Shown in pieces: positions 45,134 to 54,270 of a stretch of DNA of 64,000 nucleotides. The translations under genes and the position numbers were made by a program. The notes beneath the pieces were generated by a model, which made no database searches, had not been told where the DNA came from, and saw nothing but the letters and a program-made list of their open reading frames with translations. The stretch comes from Anaerospora hongkongensis (lineage in GTDB: Bacteria > Bacillota > Negativicutes > Sporomusales > DSM-15969): positions 115,153 to 179,152 of the forward strand of contig NZ_SLUI01000010.1 in NCBI RefSeq assembly GCF_004339805.1. Direction: 5' to 3'. Position 1 is the stretch's first letter. Every line of letters starts with the position of its first letter.

Positions 45134-45162
45134 CTTCCGATAACTATAAATTATCGGAAGTT
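45132..45162. other. dif/loxP-like palindrome next to the recombinase gene
   Basis: Arms AACTTCCGATAA (45132-45143) and TTATCGGAAGTT (45151-45162) are perfect 12-bp inverted repeats around a 7-base AT-rich centre (CTATAAA). The layout (two 11-12-bp arms, 6-8-bp spacer) is that of a tyrosine-recombinase core site. The left arm shares 9 of 11 bases with the ACTTCC-type arm of the B. subtilis dif site as I recall it. An operator for autoregulation is the alternative. Confidence 0.55.
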
Positions 45163-45239
45163 ATAAAAAAGCATTTTTTTGTATGAAATGCGTCCTACAA
45201 TCCTCTTGAATATTCTCAAAATTCTTTTTTTAGTTAAAA

Positions 45240-45272
45240 TTTAAAAACCAGGAGTTCTTCCTGGTTTTTAAA
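45240..45272. terminator. Terminator of the protease gene
   Basis: A perfect 14-bp stem (TTTAAAAACCAGGA with its complement, 5-base loop) lies directly after the protease stop on the minus strand, with T-rich ends on both strands. Confidence 0.85.
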
Positions 45273-45275
45273 CGA

Positions 45276-46280
45276 CTAGAAGCGAATATTTAAGGCATCG
45301 AACACATGATCGATGCGATTCAGCATTGTGACTTTTTCTGAGCCAGCAAATAACAAGCCAACAGCATGATTGTCTTCTGTTAGAATCAATGAGCCGCTAT
45401 CTCCAGGCACACTCATCGGTCCGGCTAGGATTTGATCAGTAAAGATGCCATACTCTTTATTACCTACGTCTACTCGTACAGTTACGTCGGTTGCTAAGAT
45501 AAAACTGGAAGTAATTCCACTGCTGCGGCCACTTTTCTTTATCTCCATGCCGATTTCCGGTTCTTTAATGCCGGCTACTTTTCCCAAACCTAAGATCTCG
45601 TCTGTAACAACAGCTTCACTCACCGGCCTGGCAACTGCACAGTCTACAACGTTCACTGCATCATTCTCCCGGAGTACTTTTATCTGATAATTAGGCCGGA
45701 AAATTGCAATACATTTATTGAGTGTTGTTTCAAATAATTTGGCTATAGGACACTGCGAAGCGGCTACCCGCCGGTTCAATGGTATAAACCGCTCTAAATA
45801 ACCGATTGTTGCCTCTGCGGGATCGCTACTCCCGTCAATTGAGCCTGGCTGCAAGATTATATCGCCAGCGGCAGCTCTGTCGTCTGTGCCATCAGAACTA
45901 TTAGCCAGGACATGGTTATTCGATAGAATCAATGTTTCTCCTGTCAGGCGATCTTTTACAATTGCTCCCAAAGTGCCTGCCGAAACTTTATAATGTCCAA
46001 TACTGATTCCTGGCCGGGCAGGCCGCATCATTCCTGTTCGGTCGTTATACAGTCGAATATCGCCAACTTCAATTACATCGGTCGGACGATTATTAAGCCG
46101 CTGGGGAATGATCGAACCACGCAGCAAATTATCTTTTCCAAGCTTTTTTCTCACTAAGACCACAGTCGCTTTTTGCCCGGTGTTTTCTCCCCGTATCCAT
46201 TTATGTCCCTCGCCAATCCCTATAATATTATCATTTTCTGAAAGCTCCTGAAATAGAGGTGGTATGCCTCGTTTTGCCAC
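45276..46280 (-). CDS. Trypsin-fold serine protease without signal peptide
   Basis: About 334 residues with a chymotrypsin-like triad: His123 in LSNNHVLA, Asp213 in NVVDCAVARP and Ser295 in PGDSGSLIL. It lacks a signal peptide and PDZ domain, so it is not HtrA; it resembles the cytosolic Nal1-like trypsin-fold proteins of bacteria. Start is uncertain: GTG 46280 is 9 bases from AGGAGG, TTG 46286 only 3. The substrate is unknown. Follows the patatin gene on the same strand. Confidence 0.72.
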   Translation of the reverse strand: MAKRGIPPLFQELSENDNIIGIGEGHKWIRGENTGQKATVVLVRKKLGKDNLLRGSIIPQRLNNRPTDVIEVGDIRLYNDRTGMMRPARPGISIGHYKVSAGTLGAIVKDRLTGETLILSNNHVLANSSDGTDDRAAAGDIILQPGSIDGSSDPAEATIGYLERFIPLNRRVAASQCPIAKLFETTLNKCIAIFRPNYQIKVLRENDAVNVVDCAVARPVSEAVVTDEILGLGKVAGIKEPEIGMEIKKSGRSSGITSSFILATDVTVRVDVGNKEYGIFTDQILAGPMSVPGDSGSLILTEDNHAVGLLFAGSEKVTMLNRIDHVFDALNIRF

Positions 46281-46322
46281 TAACAATCCCCTCCTGCTCC
46301 CTGGCTTGCCTGTTGCAGATGA

Positions 46323-47249
46323 CTAAGGAAGCAATTTTTTAATTTCATTGATTTTTTCTTTTGTTGCTTTTTCACCACGCTCAATTGCCGTTAGCATATA
46401 ATTGGAATCTTTCATATCCAAATCATAAACTCCAGGGCGAATTACAACATCTGCATATTGGCTTCCTTTTAAAAGCGTAACTTCACGCCCCATTATCTCG
46501 ATACACTGCATGAGTATTTCACCAACAGTTTTAATCTCATTATTTGGCTGACCGTCATAGCCTAAATCAACAGCAATCACAATATCTGCTCCCATATGAC
46601 GCAAAATATCAGTAGGCAGGTTATTCTTCACTGCACCGTCTACCAATGTCATTCCCCGGTATTTCTTAGGAAAAAAAACCCCAGGAATAGATATGCTTGC
46701 CCGTACGGCTTCAACAAGTGATGTATTGTGATAATACCGGGCGTTTAGTATATCCCGCCTGCCTGGTATAGGCGTAGTAAAAAATACCGTATCTGCCGAA
46801 TTAATATCCACTGCTGTAATGGCAAGAGGAATTTTCGTATCCCGTACAGTGCGTTCTTGCCAAAAATTATATAAATATTTTTCGATACGATCCCCTTTAA
46901 TTAAGCCTGTCGGTAAAACAGACCAAAAGCGGAATTTTCCGCTAAAAAGCCACTTTGCCCCATGTTTGATCAGATCTCCTACGGTAACCTTAAGATCAAT
47001 TAATTCATTTGTCTTTAAGGCCTGTGCATAATTCACCATTTGTTTTGGCGTATAACCACAAGCGTACATTCCCGCTATAATAGCCCCGGCACTTGTGCCG
47101 GATATCATATCAATCGGAATACGTTCACGCGCTAGGGCCGCTAATACACCTATATGAGAGGCGCCTCGCAATCCCCCGCCACTTAAAGCAAGGCCTACTT
47201 TTACCGGGCGTCCTTTTTCGTGATTTGTTCCATTGACACGTACAATCAT
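46323..47249 (-). CDS. Patatin-like phospholipase
   Basis: 308-residue patatin acyl hydrolase with oxyanion hole GGGLRG, nucleophile elbow GTSAG, and the Asp of the Ser-Asp dyad in LVDGAVKNNLP (DGA). RssA/YlbK-like, cytosolic. ATG 47249 follows GAGGTGA on the minus strand; an upstream GTG/ATG frame extension has no site. The protease gene follows 42 bp downstream, possibly one transcript. Confidence 0.88.
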   Translation of the reverse strand: MIVRVNGTNHEKGRPVKVGLALSGGGLRGASHIGVLAALARERIPIDMISGTSAGAIIAGMYACGYTPKQMVNYAQALKTNELIDLKVTVGDLIKHGAKWLFSGKFRFWSVLPTGLIKGDRIEKYLYNFWQERTVRDTKIPLAITAVDINSADTVFFTTPIPGRRDILNARYYHNTSLVEAVRASISIPGVFFPKKYRGMTLVDGAVKNNLPTDILRHMGADIVIAVDLGYDGQPNNEIKTVGEILMQCIEIMGREVTLLKGSQYADVVIRPGVYDLDMKDSNYMLTAIERGEKATKEKINEIKKLLP

Positions 47250-47302
47250 GCAATCACCTCTCACTGACCTCCTATATTATCTTATGAAGATCAGTGCGAA
47301 GG

Positions 47303-47347
47303 GTGAAAAAGACCATCCATGTAATAAACATGGATGGTCTTTTTCAC
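47303..47347 (-). terminator. Terminator of the methyltransferase gene
   Basis: A perfect 20-bp inverted repeat with a 5-base loop has T5 in the right arm on both strands. It separates the methyltransferase from the patatin gene. Confidence 0.85.
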
Positions 47348-47370
47348 TGATCACGTATGCAGTTACTTTT

Positions 47371-48081
47371 CTATGTTTTCTTGGCCAGGATAATCATCCG
47401 GGGAGCTTCTGCATCATACGGCCGGTAATCAAAGCCACCGTAGGTAGTTTCGATTGACAACCCGGCTTGCGTCAAAATATCCGTCATCTCTGTTAAGGAA
47501 TAGGCCCGCAAAACAAATTCATATTGCATTTTTTTACCAGTAACTTGATTAATCAGCTGACGTTTCATCGTAACGATGCCCTGGTTTAGTTCCACTTTAT
47601 AAGAAAGTACATATTCACCACTTGGATGCCGCCAGTAACGATTCAGGTTATTATGTACCATCCATTCCCGATTCAATAAGTCAATTAAAAAAACACCATT
47701 TGGTTTTAGCGACTGAGCAACCAGCTGCAATACCCGTGAGTTCTCCTCATCAGTAAAATAGCCAAATGCAGCAAACATATTAATTACGGCATCGAATTGA
47801 TTGCAATAATCCAGTTCCCGCATATCCCGCTGGCGAAAAGTGACTTCAACACCCTCCTCTTGCGCCTTTTGGCTGGCTATATCGAGAAAATCCTGTGTGG
47901 CATCAACACCGGTTAACATATAGTTGCGTTTCGCCAAGGCTATTGCATGACGGCCATAACCACAATATAGATCAAGGATTAAAGAGTGTGACGGAAGATT
48001 TAGTACATCAGCAATAAACCGAACTTCCTGTTCGGTTCCAGCCAGTGAATAAGTTTTCCAATCATCAAAAGTTTCATGCAT
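47371..48081 (-). CDS. Class I SAM-dependent methyltransferase
   Basis: 236 residues with motif I ILDLYCGYGRHAI (about 35-47), VDATQD, and FDAVINMFAAFGYF as the post-II/III region, then LKPNGVFLIDLLN. The C-terminal beta region (LNQGIVTMKRQLI) is common in small-molecule methyltransferases. ATG 48081 has only a weak GGTGG site. Substrate unknown. Upstream lies the diguanylate cyclase gene, 57 bp away. Confidence 0.8.
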   Translation of the reverse strand: MHETFDDWKTYSLAGTEQEVRFIADVLNLPSHSLILDLYCGYGRHAIALAKRNYMLTGVDATQDFLDIASQKAQEEGVEVTFRQRDMRELDYCNQFDAVINMFAAFGYFTDEENSRVLQLVAQSLKPNGVFLIDLLNREWMVHNNLNRYWRHPSGEYVLSYKVELNQGIVTMKRQLINQVTGKKMQYEFVLRAYSLTEMTDILTQAGLSIETTYGGFDYRPYDAEAPRMIILAKKT

Positions 48082-48138
48082 ATTGGAATAGACACCACCA
48101 TTTAAGCAATTGGCATTGCAGAAGAAATTTGTTAAAAA

Positions 48139-49614
48139 TTATAGCGGATTAGTATATCTGCGGTACAAGCATACACAATTACGGGTCGAATGCTTAGCTT
48201 GATACAGCGCAGCATCAGCATGATCAACCAGTTCGAGTACCGTAGTAGCATCGGTAGGATAATTAGCAATCCCCAGACTTATCGTAAGACAGTGATTCGG
48301 CTGCTTTTCGCGGTTAGCGAACGGATATTGAGCAATGGATTGACGAATACGCTCAGCAATCGACTGTGCTTCTTCAACCGAAGTTTCCGGTAACAGCAGA
48401 GCAAACTCCTCACCACCATAGCGCACAGCGAAGTCAACATCCCGGCAGGAGCTTTTAATCAATGCTGCTACTTTGCGTAATGTTTCATCACCTTGCAAAT
48501 GACCATTAGTATCATTGTATATTTTAAAATGATCAATATCAATCATAATAAGTGACATCATGCGATTATAACGGGTAGCCCGGTTATATTCCCGTTCCAG
48601 GATTGTTTGAAAGTGCCGGTAGTTAAACAATCCTGTCATTCCATCCGTTATAGCCTGCACTTCCACTTTACTAACGTGTGTGGCATGATCGATCGTCATG
48701 GCGATTTGGCTGGCTAAGGAACGCAGCATGTCCAAATCATAGTCCTGCAGTATTTTTTCCTGCGATGACTCTACGTCCAGAATACCAATTACCCGGTCAT
48801 CCACAATTAAAGGAACCGCGACTTCACTGACGCCTGAAGCTGCCCCTGATATATAACGCTCATCCTTTGTGACATCAGGCACATAAACTAATTCACGATG
48901 AAGTGCAGCATAGCCAGTAATCCCTTTCCCTATGGGTACACAAATTCCTTCCGGATAACCACGATGCGCACGTGCCTTTAATTCTTGCGTATTCTCATCA
49001 AGCAACAGGATTGCCGCATTGGTAAAGCCAAGCTCCCGGGTAATACCATCGAGAATCTCTTCCAGCACTTCGTGCTCATTCACCGTTTTTTGGGCAATTG
49101 CCGTTATCCGGTAAAGAGCAGCAAGCTTCTTCCGCGCCTGCTCCAAATCCATTAAGTGAAAATCGAGATTGGATATGGCAATGCAAAGCTCTCGATTAAC
49201 CGATTCATGCTGCTCCGTAAAACAGACAAATTCTTCATCGATCAAAACACTTTCAGTCGTACTGCGGATATAGATAATAACTTTATCTATGTTTGGTTGT
49301 GCCGTAAAACGCCATTCCAGGTACTCAGGAAGGCCGTGAGATGTTATATGCTCAAAGCGGTTAATCTCTGCAGAGTTCCGCTCAGTAACGCATTTCTGCC
49401 AGTTTTCAATGATTTGATCAGCTCGATCGCCGCCAAAAAGCAAGCGGCTGACTCGAAAGACATTTTGACCAAGCAGATATTGTAGTTTATGCTGTGATTG
49501 TTTCGAAATATACACATGCGTAATATTTCCAAGCATATCAGTAGCGATAAAAGCAGAGGGCGTTGTATCAATAGCCATATTCAGCATCGCTGTATAGAGA
49601 GATATTTGACTCAC
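48139..49614 (-). CDS. Diguanylate cyclase with PAS and GAF sensor domains
   Basis: 491 residues: a PAS-like N-terminus (about 16-120), a helical linker, a GAF domain (about 170-315, ITGYAALHRELVYVPDVTKDER is shortened to GKGITGYAALHRE) and a GGDEF domain (about 325-485). The active site is GGEEF in VRYGGEEFALLLPE, and an RXXD inhibitory site (RDVD) lies 5 residues upstream, so it should make c-di-GMP with product feedback. GTG 49614 with AGGTGG 10 bases upstream. No membrane helix, so it senses a cytosolic signal. Confidence 0.9.
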   Translation of the reverse strand: MSQISLYTAMLNMAIDTTPSAFIATDMLGNITHVYISKQSQHKLQYLLGQNVFRVSRLLFGGDRADQIIENWQKCVTERNSAEINRFEHITSHGLPEYLEWRFTAQPNIDKVIIYIRSTTESVLIDEEFVCFTEQHESVNRELCIAISNLDFHLMDLEQARKKLAALYRITAIAQKTVNEHEVLEEILDGITRELGFTNAAILLLDENTQELKARAHRGYPEGICVPIGKGITGYAALHRELVYVPDVTKDERYISGAASGVSEVAVPLIVDDRVIGILDVESSQEKILQDYDLDMLRSLASQIAMTIDHATHVSKVEVQAITDGMTGLFNYRHFQTILEREYNRATRYNRMMSLIMIDIDHFKIYNDTNGHLQGDETLRKVAALIKSSCRDVDFAVRYGGEEFALLLPETSVEEAQSIAERIRQSIAQYPFANREKQPNHCLTISLGIANYPTDATTVLELVDHADAALYQAKHSTRNCVCLYRRYTNPL

Positions 49615-49699
49615 CTGAATCGACCACCTAAAGCTTCATTATCTATAATGGATTCGCTATGTGGTAAAGAAATCCTTCATAGGGGAAAAATAAGCCCTT

Positions 49700-49742
49700 T
49701 AATGAAAAAATCCCGGCTGATTAGGCCGGGATTTTTTCATTA
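49700..49742 (-). terminator. Terminator of the oxidoreductase operon
   Basis: An 18-bp inverted repeat with core TCCCGGC/GCCGGGA and A6/T6 flanks lies just after the gamma-subunit stop on the minus strand. Symmetric, so it works in both directions. Confidence 0.92.
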
Positions 49743-49749
49743 AAGAGAG

Positions 49750-50286
49750 CTATTTCTTTATATTCTTCGCACCTTGACTGAGTGCCTGTTGATTAATGCT
49801 CAGCAATTCCGGCTTTTTGGCAAACATTTTGGCAAATGCCTGCAGCACCGAATCGCTGTCCACTGCAGCCGTGGCCTCAAGTAAAGCCCCTAAAACGACC
49901 ATATTGGCCACTTTTGCATTCCCCAGTTCAGCTGCAATGTCATTTGCGGCAACGTAATAAACGTGAATATCATCACGTTTGGCCTTCCGCTCAATAAGGG
50001 AACTATTTATAATTAAAACTCCACCTGGCACAAGTAAGGGTTCAAATTTGTCAAGAGAAGGTAAATTCATCGCAATTACAGCTGTAGGCTCTGATACGAT
50101 CGGCGCACCAATAGGCTCATCAGAAACAATTACAGAGCAATTGGCCGTTCCGCCCCTCATCTCTGGTCCATACGAAGGAATCCAGGATACTTGTTTATTG
50201 GCCAGCATCCCTCCGTAAGTCATCAACTGACCGATGAGCATAACCCCCTGCCCGCCAAAACCTGCCATAACGATTTCATGAATCAT
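49750..50286 (-). CDS. 2-oxoacid:ferredoxin oxidoreductase, gamma subunit
   Basis: 178-residue gamma subunit with the GFGGQG motif (residues ~9-14) and [11 protein letters not shown]. Part of the enzyme that oxidatively decarboxylates 2-oxoacids to acyl-CoA with reduction of ferredoxin. Its ATG overlaps the beta-subunit stop by 4 bases. Last gene of the delta-alpha-beta-gamma run, followed by a terminator. Confidence 0.9.
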   Translation of the reverse strand: MIHEIVMAGFGGQGVMLIGQLMTYGGMLANKQVSWIPSYGPEMRGGTANCSVIVSDEPIGAPIVSEPTAVIAMNLPSLDKFEPLLVPGGVLIINSSLIERKAKRDDIHVYYVAANDIAAELGNAKVANMVVLGALLEATAAVDSDSVLQAFAKMFAKKPELLSINQQALSQGAKNIKK

Positions 50287-51035
50287 TTCGATACCCCCTC
50301 AGGAGTCTTAAAAGTTGCCAGCGGATAATAAGGAATCATATGTTTCTCCAGCCACTCGGACGAATCCAATGGAGTCATTCCCCAATTGGTTGGACAGGTT
50401 GACAGCACTTCAACTAAAGAAAAACCCTCTCCTTTTTGCTGGAGTTCAAAAGCTTTTTTAATAGCAGCTTTTGCTTTAGCCATATTCGCCGGATTGTTAA
50501 CGGCAACACGGGCAATAAATTTTGCCCCATCTAATGTAGCCAGCATTTCTGATACGCGAATTGGCAATCCCGCACTGGTTTCGCTTCTGCCATAGGGAGA
50601 AGTATTGGTAACTTGCCCCAGCAAACTGGTAGGCGCCATCTGGCCTCCCGTCATTCCATAAATCGCGTTATTAACAAAAATAGTAGTGATTTTCTCGCCT
50701 CGTGCCGCTGCATGAACAATTTCGGCACAGCCAATAGCAGCTAAATCTCCATCGCCTTGATAGGTAAAGACCAATGCATCTGGATGAACACGTTTTACGC
50801 CTGTAGCAACAGCAGGCGCACGGCCATGAGCAGCCTCAAACATATCGCAGTTAAAGTATTCGTATGCCAAAACAGAACACCCTACCGGTGCAATACCAAT
50901 CGTTTTATCGCTGGCGTTTAATTCGTCGATGACTTCGGCTACCAGTCGATGAATAATACCGTGATGACATCCTGGACAGTAGTGAAACGAAACATCTTTT
51001 AAGGCTTGAGGTCTTTGAAAGATTTTATCAGACAC
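50283..51035 (-). CDS. 2-oxoacid:ferredoxin oxidoreductase, beta subunit (TPP-binding)
   Basis: 250 residues from GTG 51035 (AAGGAGG upstream, 1 base after the alpha stop). The TPP motif is GDGDLAAIG...FVNNAIYG; cysteines YCPGCHHG near the start bind the cluster-proximal region. The 265-residue reading from 51080 would extend into alpha and is rejected. The short beta without extra Fe-S region fits the KOR/VOR-type four-subunit enzyme. Confidence 0.9.
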   Translation of the reverse strand: MSDKIFQRPQALKDVSFHYCPGCHHGIIHRLVAEVIDELNASDKTIGIAPVGCSVLAYEYFNCDMFEAAHGRAPAVATGVKRVHPDALVFTYQGDGDLAAIGCAEIVHAAARGEKITTIFVNNAIYGMTGGQMAPTSLLGQVTNTSPYGRSETSAGLPIRVSEMLATLDGAKFIARVAVNNPANMAKAKAAIKKAFELQQKGEGFSLVEVLSTCPTNWGMTPLDSSEWLEKHMIPYYPLATFKTPEGVSK

Positions 51036-51036
51036 T

Positions 51037-52104
51037 CTATTTACCTCCTTTACCGGACATGACGTTAAGAATTTGCTCATAGATGGCTTTGGGATTAGGC
51101 ATCATGCCGCCGGTACGCCCATAAAAATATACTGGTTTGGCCCCATTAACCGCCAAACGGACATCTTCCACCATTTGGCCGGCACTTAGTTCAATAGTAA
51201 GAAAGGCCTCGGCTGAACATGCAAGTCTTGCCAAGGGAGCAGACGGGAACGGCCAAAGTGAAATCGGTCTTAACATCCCTACTTTTACACCATCAGCCCG
51301 TGCCTTTTCAATTGCTGATCTGGCAATTCGTGATGTGATTCCATAGGCGACGATAATTAATTCTGCATCATCAGTATGTAATTCTTCATAACGGACTTCA
51401 TTTTCTTCAATCACTGCATATTTCTCTTGCAGCCGTATATTGTGCTTTTCCAGCTGCTCTGGCTGCAAATAAAGCGAGTTAATAATATTAGGCTCTTTAC
51501 GTCCCCGCATTCCTCCTGCAGCCCAAGGTTTCTCCGGTGGAACAGATGAGCTGGGAGTAAATGCTACCGGTTCCATCATTTGCCCTAAAGCCCCATCCCC
51601 CAAAAGCATGACCGGGTTCCGATATTTATCTGCTAAATCAAAGGATAGAATTGTAATATCAACTAATTCTTGTACGGAGTTAGGCGCGAGAACGATATTG
51701 CGGTAATCGCCATGTCCACCGCCTTTAGTAGCTTGAAAGTAGTCTCCCTGACCAGGCTGAATACCGCCAAGACCGGGTCCACCGCGCATGATATTGACAA
51801 TCACACAAGGCAGTTCCGCACCCGCTATATACGAAATTCCCTCTTGCTTGAGACTAATACCTGGACTGGAAGACGATGTCATGGTCCGGGCTCCGGCTCC
51901 CGCTGCTCCATATACCATGTTAATGGCAGCAACTTCGCTTTCAGCCTGCACAAATACGCCATCGACTTGCGGCATCCGTTTGGCCATATATTCGGTCAAT
52001 TCGGTCTGCGGTGTTATTGGATATCCGAAATAATGACGGCAGCCGGCAACAATAGCCGCTTCCCCAATGGCTTCATTCCCCTTCATTAGTACCTTTTCGG
52101 ACAC
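51037..52104 (-). CDS. 2-oxoacid:ferredoxin oxidoreductase, alpha subunit (VorB/KorA type)
   Basis: 355 residues with [28 protein letters not shown] (shortened: [18 protein letters not shown]), and [19 protein letters not shown], typical of alpha subunits of 2-ketoisovalerate and 2-oxoglutarate ferredoxin oxidoreductases. GTG 52104 after GGGGGGA. Which oxoacid is used cannot be read from sequence; the VorB-like opening favours branched-chain or 2-oxoglutarate substrates over pyruvate. Confidence 0.88.
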   Translation of the reverse strand: MSEKVLMKGNEAIGEAAIVAGCRHYFGYPITPQTELTEYMAKRMPQVDGVFVQAESEVAAINMVYGAAGAGARTMTSSSSPGISLKQEGISYIAGAELPCVIVNIMRGGPGLGGIQPGQGDYFQATKGGGHGDYRNIVLAPNSVQELVDITILSFDLADKYRNPVMLLGDGALGQMMEPVAFTPSSSVPPEKPWAAGGMRGRKEPNIINSLYLQPEQLEKHNIRLQEKYAVIEENEVRYEELHTDDAELIIVAYGITSRIARSAIEKARADGVKVGMLRPISLWPFPSAPLARLACSAEAFLTIELSAGQMVEDVRLAVNGAKPVYFYGRTGGMMPNPKAIYEQILNVMSGKGGK

Positions 52105-52125
52105 AGTGATCCCCCCGTTCTGAAT

Positions 52126-52329
52126 TTATTTATGGATTTCAATTACAATATCAGGACATGTTTTTGCGCACAAGGAACAGCCGATGCACTTACTTTCATC
52201 CGTACAGGTCGCAGGCTGATATCCTTTGCTGTTAAAGCGAGTGGAAATTTCAATAATTTTTTTGGGGCATGCTTTTGTACATAACGCACACCCTTTACAG
52301 CGTTCTTCCGTAAATACAGGTCTTGGCAT
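52126..52329 (-). CDS. 2-oxoacid:ferredoxin oxidoreductase, delta (2[4Fe-4S] ferredoxin) subunit
   Basis: 67-residue ferredoxin with two CX2CX2CX3C motifs (CKGCALCTKACP; CIGCSLCAKTCP), passing electrons from the TPP site to free ferredoxin. ATG 52329 follows AGGAGG. First structural gene of the operon; IclR gene 42 bp upstream on the same strand. Confidence 0.92.
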   Translation of the reverse strand: MPRPVFTEERCKGCALCTKACPKKIIEISTRFNSKGYQPATCTDESKCIGCSLCAKTCPDIVIEIHK

Positions 52330-52371
52330 TGAAACTCCTCCTTTAAACTAATAAAATATAAGGCTTTACTT

Positions 52372-53139
52372 TTATGATTGTTGCCCGAGACGCTGAGAAA
52401 TAATGGCCGCCTTTTGTTTTAAAACTGCAAGTATCGGGTCATAACCATTAAAGTTTACTAAAGAGCTGGCACTTGATACCGACAAGGCGGCAACAACCTG
52501 ATTGGCAGCATTGTAAATAGGGACTGCAAAACAAGTAACGCCCTCGATTGTTTCATCGCAGCCTATCGCATAGGCATCAAGATATACTTTATTCAATTCT
52601 GTTTTAACTTCATCGACATCAGTAATTGTAAAAGGAGTGAAAGGAGCCAGCTCTTTCTCCAGGATGGCATCTCTAATTTCTTCGGCGGCAAAAGCCAGCA
52701 GGACTTTGCCGACAGCCGTACTATGAAAAGCCAGGCTGAAGTCAAATTTGGGAATAATCAGAAAAGGCCGCTCAGGCTCAACCTTGTCAATAATAATTAA
52801 TTCCTGTTTTGACAGCACTGCCAGTAAAGCAACTTTTCCTGTCTCATCTGCCAATTGTGTCAAAATCGGTTTTGCTACTGTTCGAATATCAAGCCGCTGA
52901 GCAAACAACTCACCAAGCTGCAATAACTTAACACCCAATGCATACCGCCCTGATTCCGTCTGCTGTACAAAGTCCCGTGCCAGCATAGTTTGTAACAAGC
53001 TGTGAACCGTACTTTTTTGCACGCCTAACACCTTTGCCAGTTCCGTTATCCCCAGTTCACGTGAAGATTTACCTAATAAATTTAAGATTTCCAAGGCGCG
53101 GTCTACTGCAGCTACCGTATATTGTACTTGTTTATCCAA
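52372..53139 (-). CDS. IclR family transcriptional regulator
   Basis: About 255 residues: an N-terminal winged helix (YTVAAVDRALEILNLLGKSS; ITELAKVLGVQKSTVHSLL) and a C-terminal GAF-like effector domain (about 85-255, FHSTAVGKVLLAF). TTG 53139 has AGGTG 8 bases upstream; a GTG at 53163 is possible but lacks a site. Immediately upstream of the ferredoxin oxidoreductase genes, so it probably controls them in response to an organic acid. This is inferred from position. Confidence 0.85.
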   Translation of the reverse strand: MDKQVQYTVAAVDRALEILNLLGKSSRELGITELAKVLGVQKSTVHSLLQTMLARDFVQQTESGRYALGVKLLQLGELFAQRLDIRTVAKPILTQLADETGKVALLAVLSKQELIIIDKVEPERPFLIIPKFDFSLAFHSTAVGKVLLAFAAEEIRDAILEKELAPFTPFTITDVDEVKTELNKVYLDAYAIGCDETIEGVTCFAVPIYNAANQVVAALSVSSASSLVNFNGYDPILAVLKQKAAIISQRLGQQS

Positions 53140-53255
53140 TAACTTATCACCTACCGTTTCCACTGACCGAACATCGTTCTTGTTCTTGTTATCAATATAT
53201 TCTAAAATTTGTTAAAAAATCCTGCTTTTTAGCAGAAATATATTAATGAATACAA

Positions 53256-53283
53256 AATACCCCGCGCTTTCGCGCGGGGTATT
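53256..53283 (-). terminator. Terminator of the pduL end of the ten-gene run
   Basis: A stem AATACCCCGCG with CGCGGGGTATT around a short loop, followed on the minus strand by TTGTATT, 7 bp after the pduL stop. Confidence 0.82.
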
Positions 53284-53290
53284 GGAGAAT

Positions 53291-53869
53291 TTACTTTTTA
53301 ATTACAGTTACCATTTCGCCGGTTTTTACCATGCCTGCATTACCTTCATCGGTATCGATATGCATTTCCAGCTGATACGATGGGCTGACCCTGACAAGGA
53401 CTTGATCAAACAAAAGTCCCCGATCCCCGCCACAGCGCACCTGAACAATTTCTTTATCAGTCAAATTCATTTTTTCTGCATCTGCTGGAGTCATATGAAT
53501 ATGTCTGCAGGCGGCAATAACACCTTCTTGCAATTGAACAGAGCCTTTCGGTCCAACGAGTGTTACACCGGGAGAGCCTGTAAGGTCTCCAGAATCACGA
53601 ACTGGTGGTTTAATACCTAATTTGACAGCATCAGTCAGAGCAATTTCCACTTGGCTCTTGCTGCGAACCGGTCCTAAGATGCGGACATTTTTAAAGGATC
53701 CTTTTTCGGTTACTAAATCAATCGTTTCCTGAGCAGCAAATTGCCCGGGCTGAGACAATTCTTTAATAGAAGTAAGTTCATAGCCTTCTCCATAAAGAAT
53801 ATCCAAATGTTCACGCGAAACGTGGGCATGACGACCCGATACACCAATAGGAACTTTAATTTCTAACAC
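53291..53869 (-). CDS. pduL: Phosphate propanoyltransferase/phosphotransacylase PduL
   Basis: 192 residues of the PduL fold (two beta-barrel domains), with zinc ligands in SGRHAHVS and CRHIHMTPADA and the core GSPGVTLVGPKGSV. Interconverts acyl-CoA and acyl phosphate; in many Firmicutes it replaces Pta. There are no microcompartment shell genes and no N-terminal targeting helix. GTG 53869 with AAAGGAG 10 bases upstream. Last gene of the run. Confidence 0.9.
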   Translation of the reverse strand: MLEIKVPIGVSGRHAHVSREHLDILYGEGYELTSIKELSQPGQFAAQETIDLVTEKGSFKNVRILGPVRSKSQVEIALTDAVKLGIKPPVRDSGDLTGSPGVTLVGPKGSVQLQEGVIAACRHIHMTPADAEKMNLTDKEIVQVRCGGDRGLLFDQVLVRVSPSYQLEMHIDTDEGNAGMVKTGEMVTVIKK

Positions 53870-53906
53870 TTGAGCAGCACTCCTTTTGCGTCTAATCTAT
53901 AATCAT

Positions 53907-54254
53907 TTACTCAATGATCTCGGAAAAATATACAACGGTAACAATGTCACCAGGTGTGATTACTTTATCGTAAATAGACTGAATAAAAACCAGGAAATCT
54001 TCCACACTGGCAATATCCGGGTTTTCGCCTTGAAGGTCATCTGAGGTAAGCTGGGAAATGGGTTTAACCAGAACACGATCTATCATCGCCGTAAATATTT
54101 TCTTTTTCTGTGCAAAGCGTTTCCCTACTGTAACCCAGACGATATCGCCTTCTGTATATTTATGGGTTTTATCGCCTAAACGAATTGTACAGGTTTTACG
54201 ACGGCAAACCAATTGACTATGATAGTTCGAAGAATAAAAATTTAAGGCTCGCAT
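53907..54254 (-). CDS. Small ASCH/PUA-like domain protein
   Basis: 115 residues from ATG 54254 (GAGGAGAG upstream); the longer reading into the aminotransferase gene is rejected. The pattern RRKTCTIRLGDKTHKYTEGDI then VWVTVG and a late PGDIVTVVYFSEI is like ASCH/YqfB-type PUA-fold domains that bind nucleic acids or hydrolyse modified nucleosides. The assignment is from pattern resemblance only. 37 bp ahead of pduL. Confidence 0.55.
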   Translation of the reverse strand: MRALNFYSSNYHSQLVCRRKTCTIRLGDKTHKYTEGDIVWVTVGKRFAQKKKIFTAMIDRVLVKPISQLTSDDLQGENPDIASVEDFLVFIQSIYDKVITPGDIVTVVYFSEIIE

Positions 54255-54270
54255 GCTAGCTCTCTCCTCA

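Noticed and set aside
53168..53180. SOS-like CGAAC/GTTCT near the IclR gene
   Set aside because: The half sites are separated by 3 bases instead of 4, so it does not fit the LexA box.
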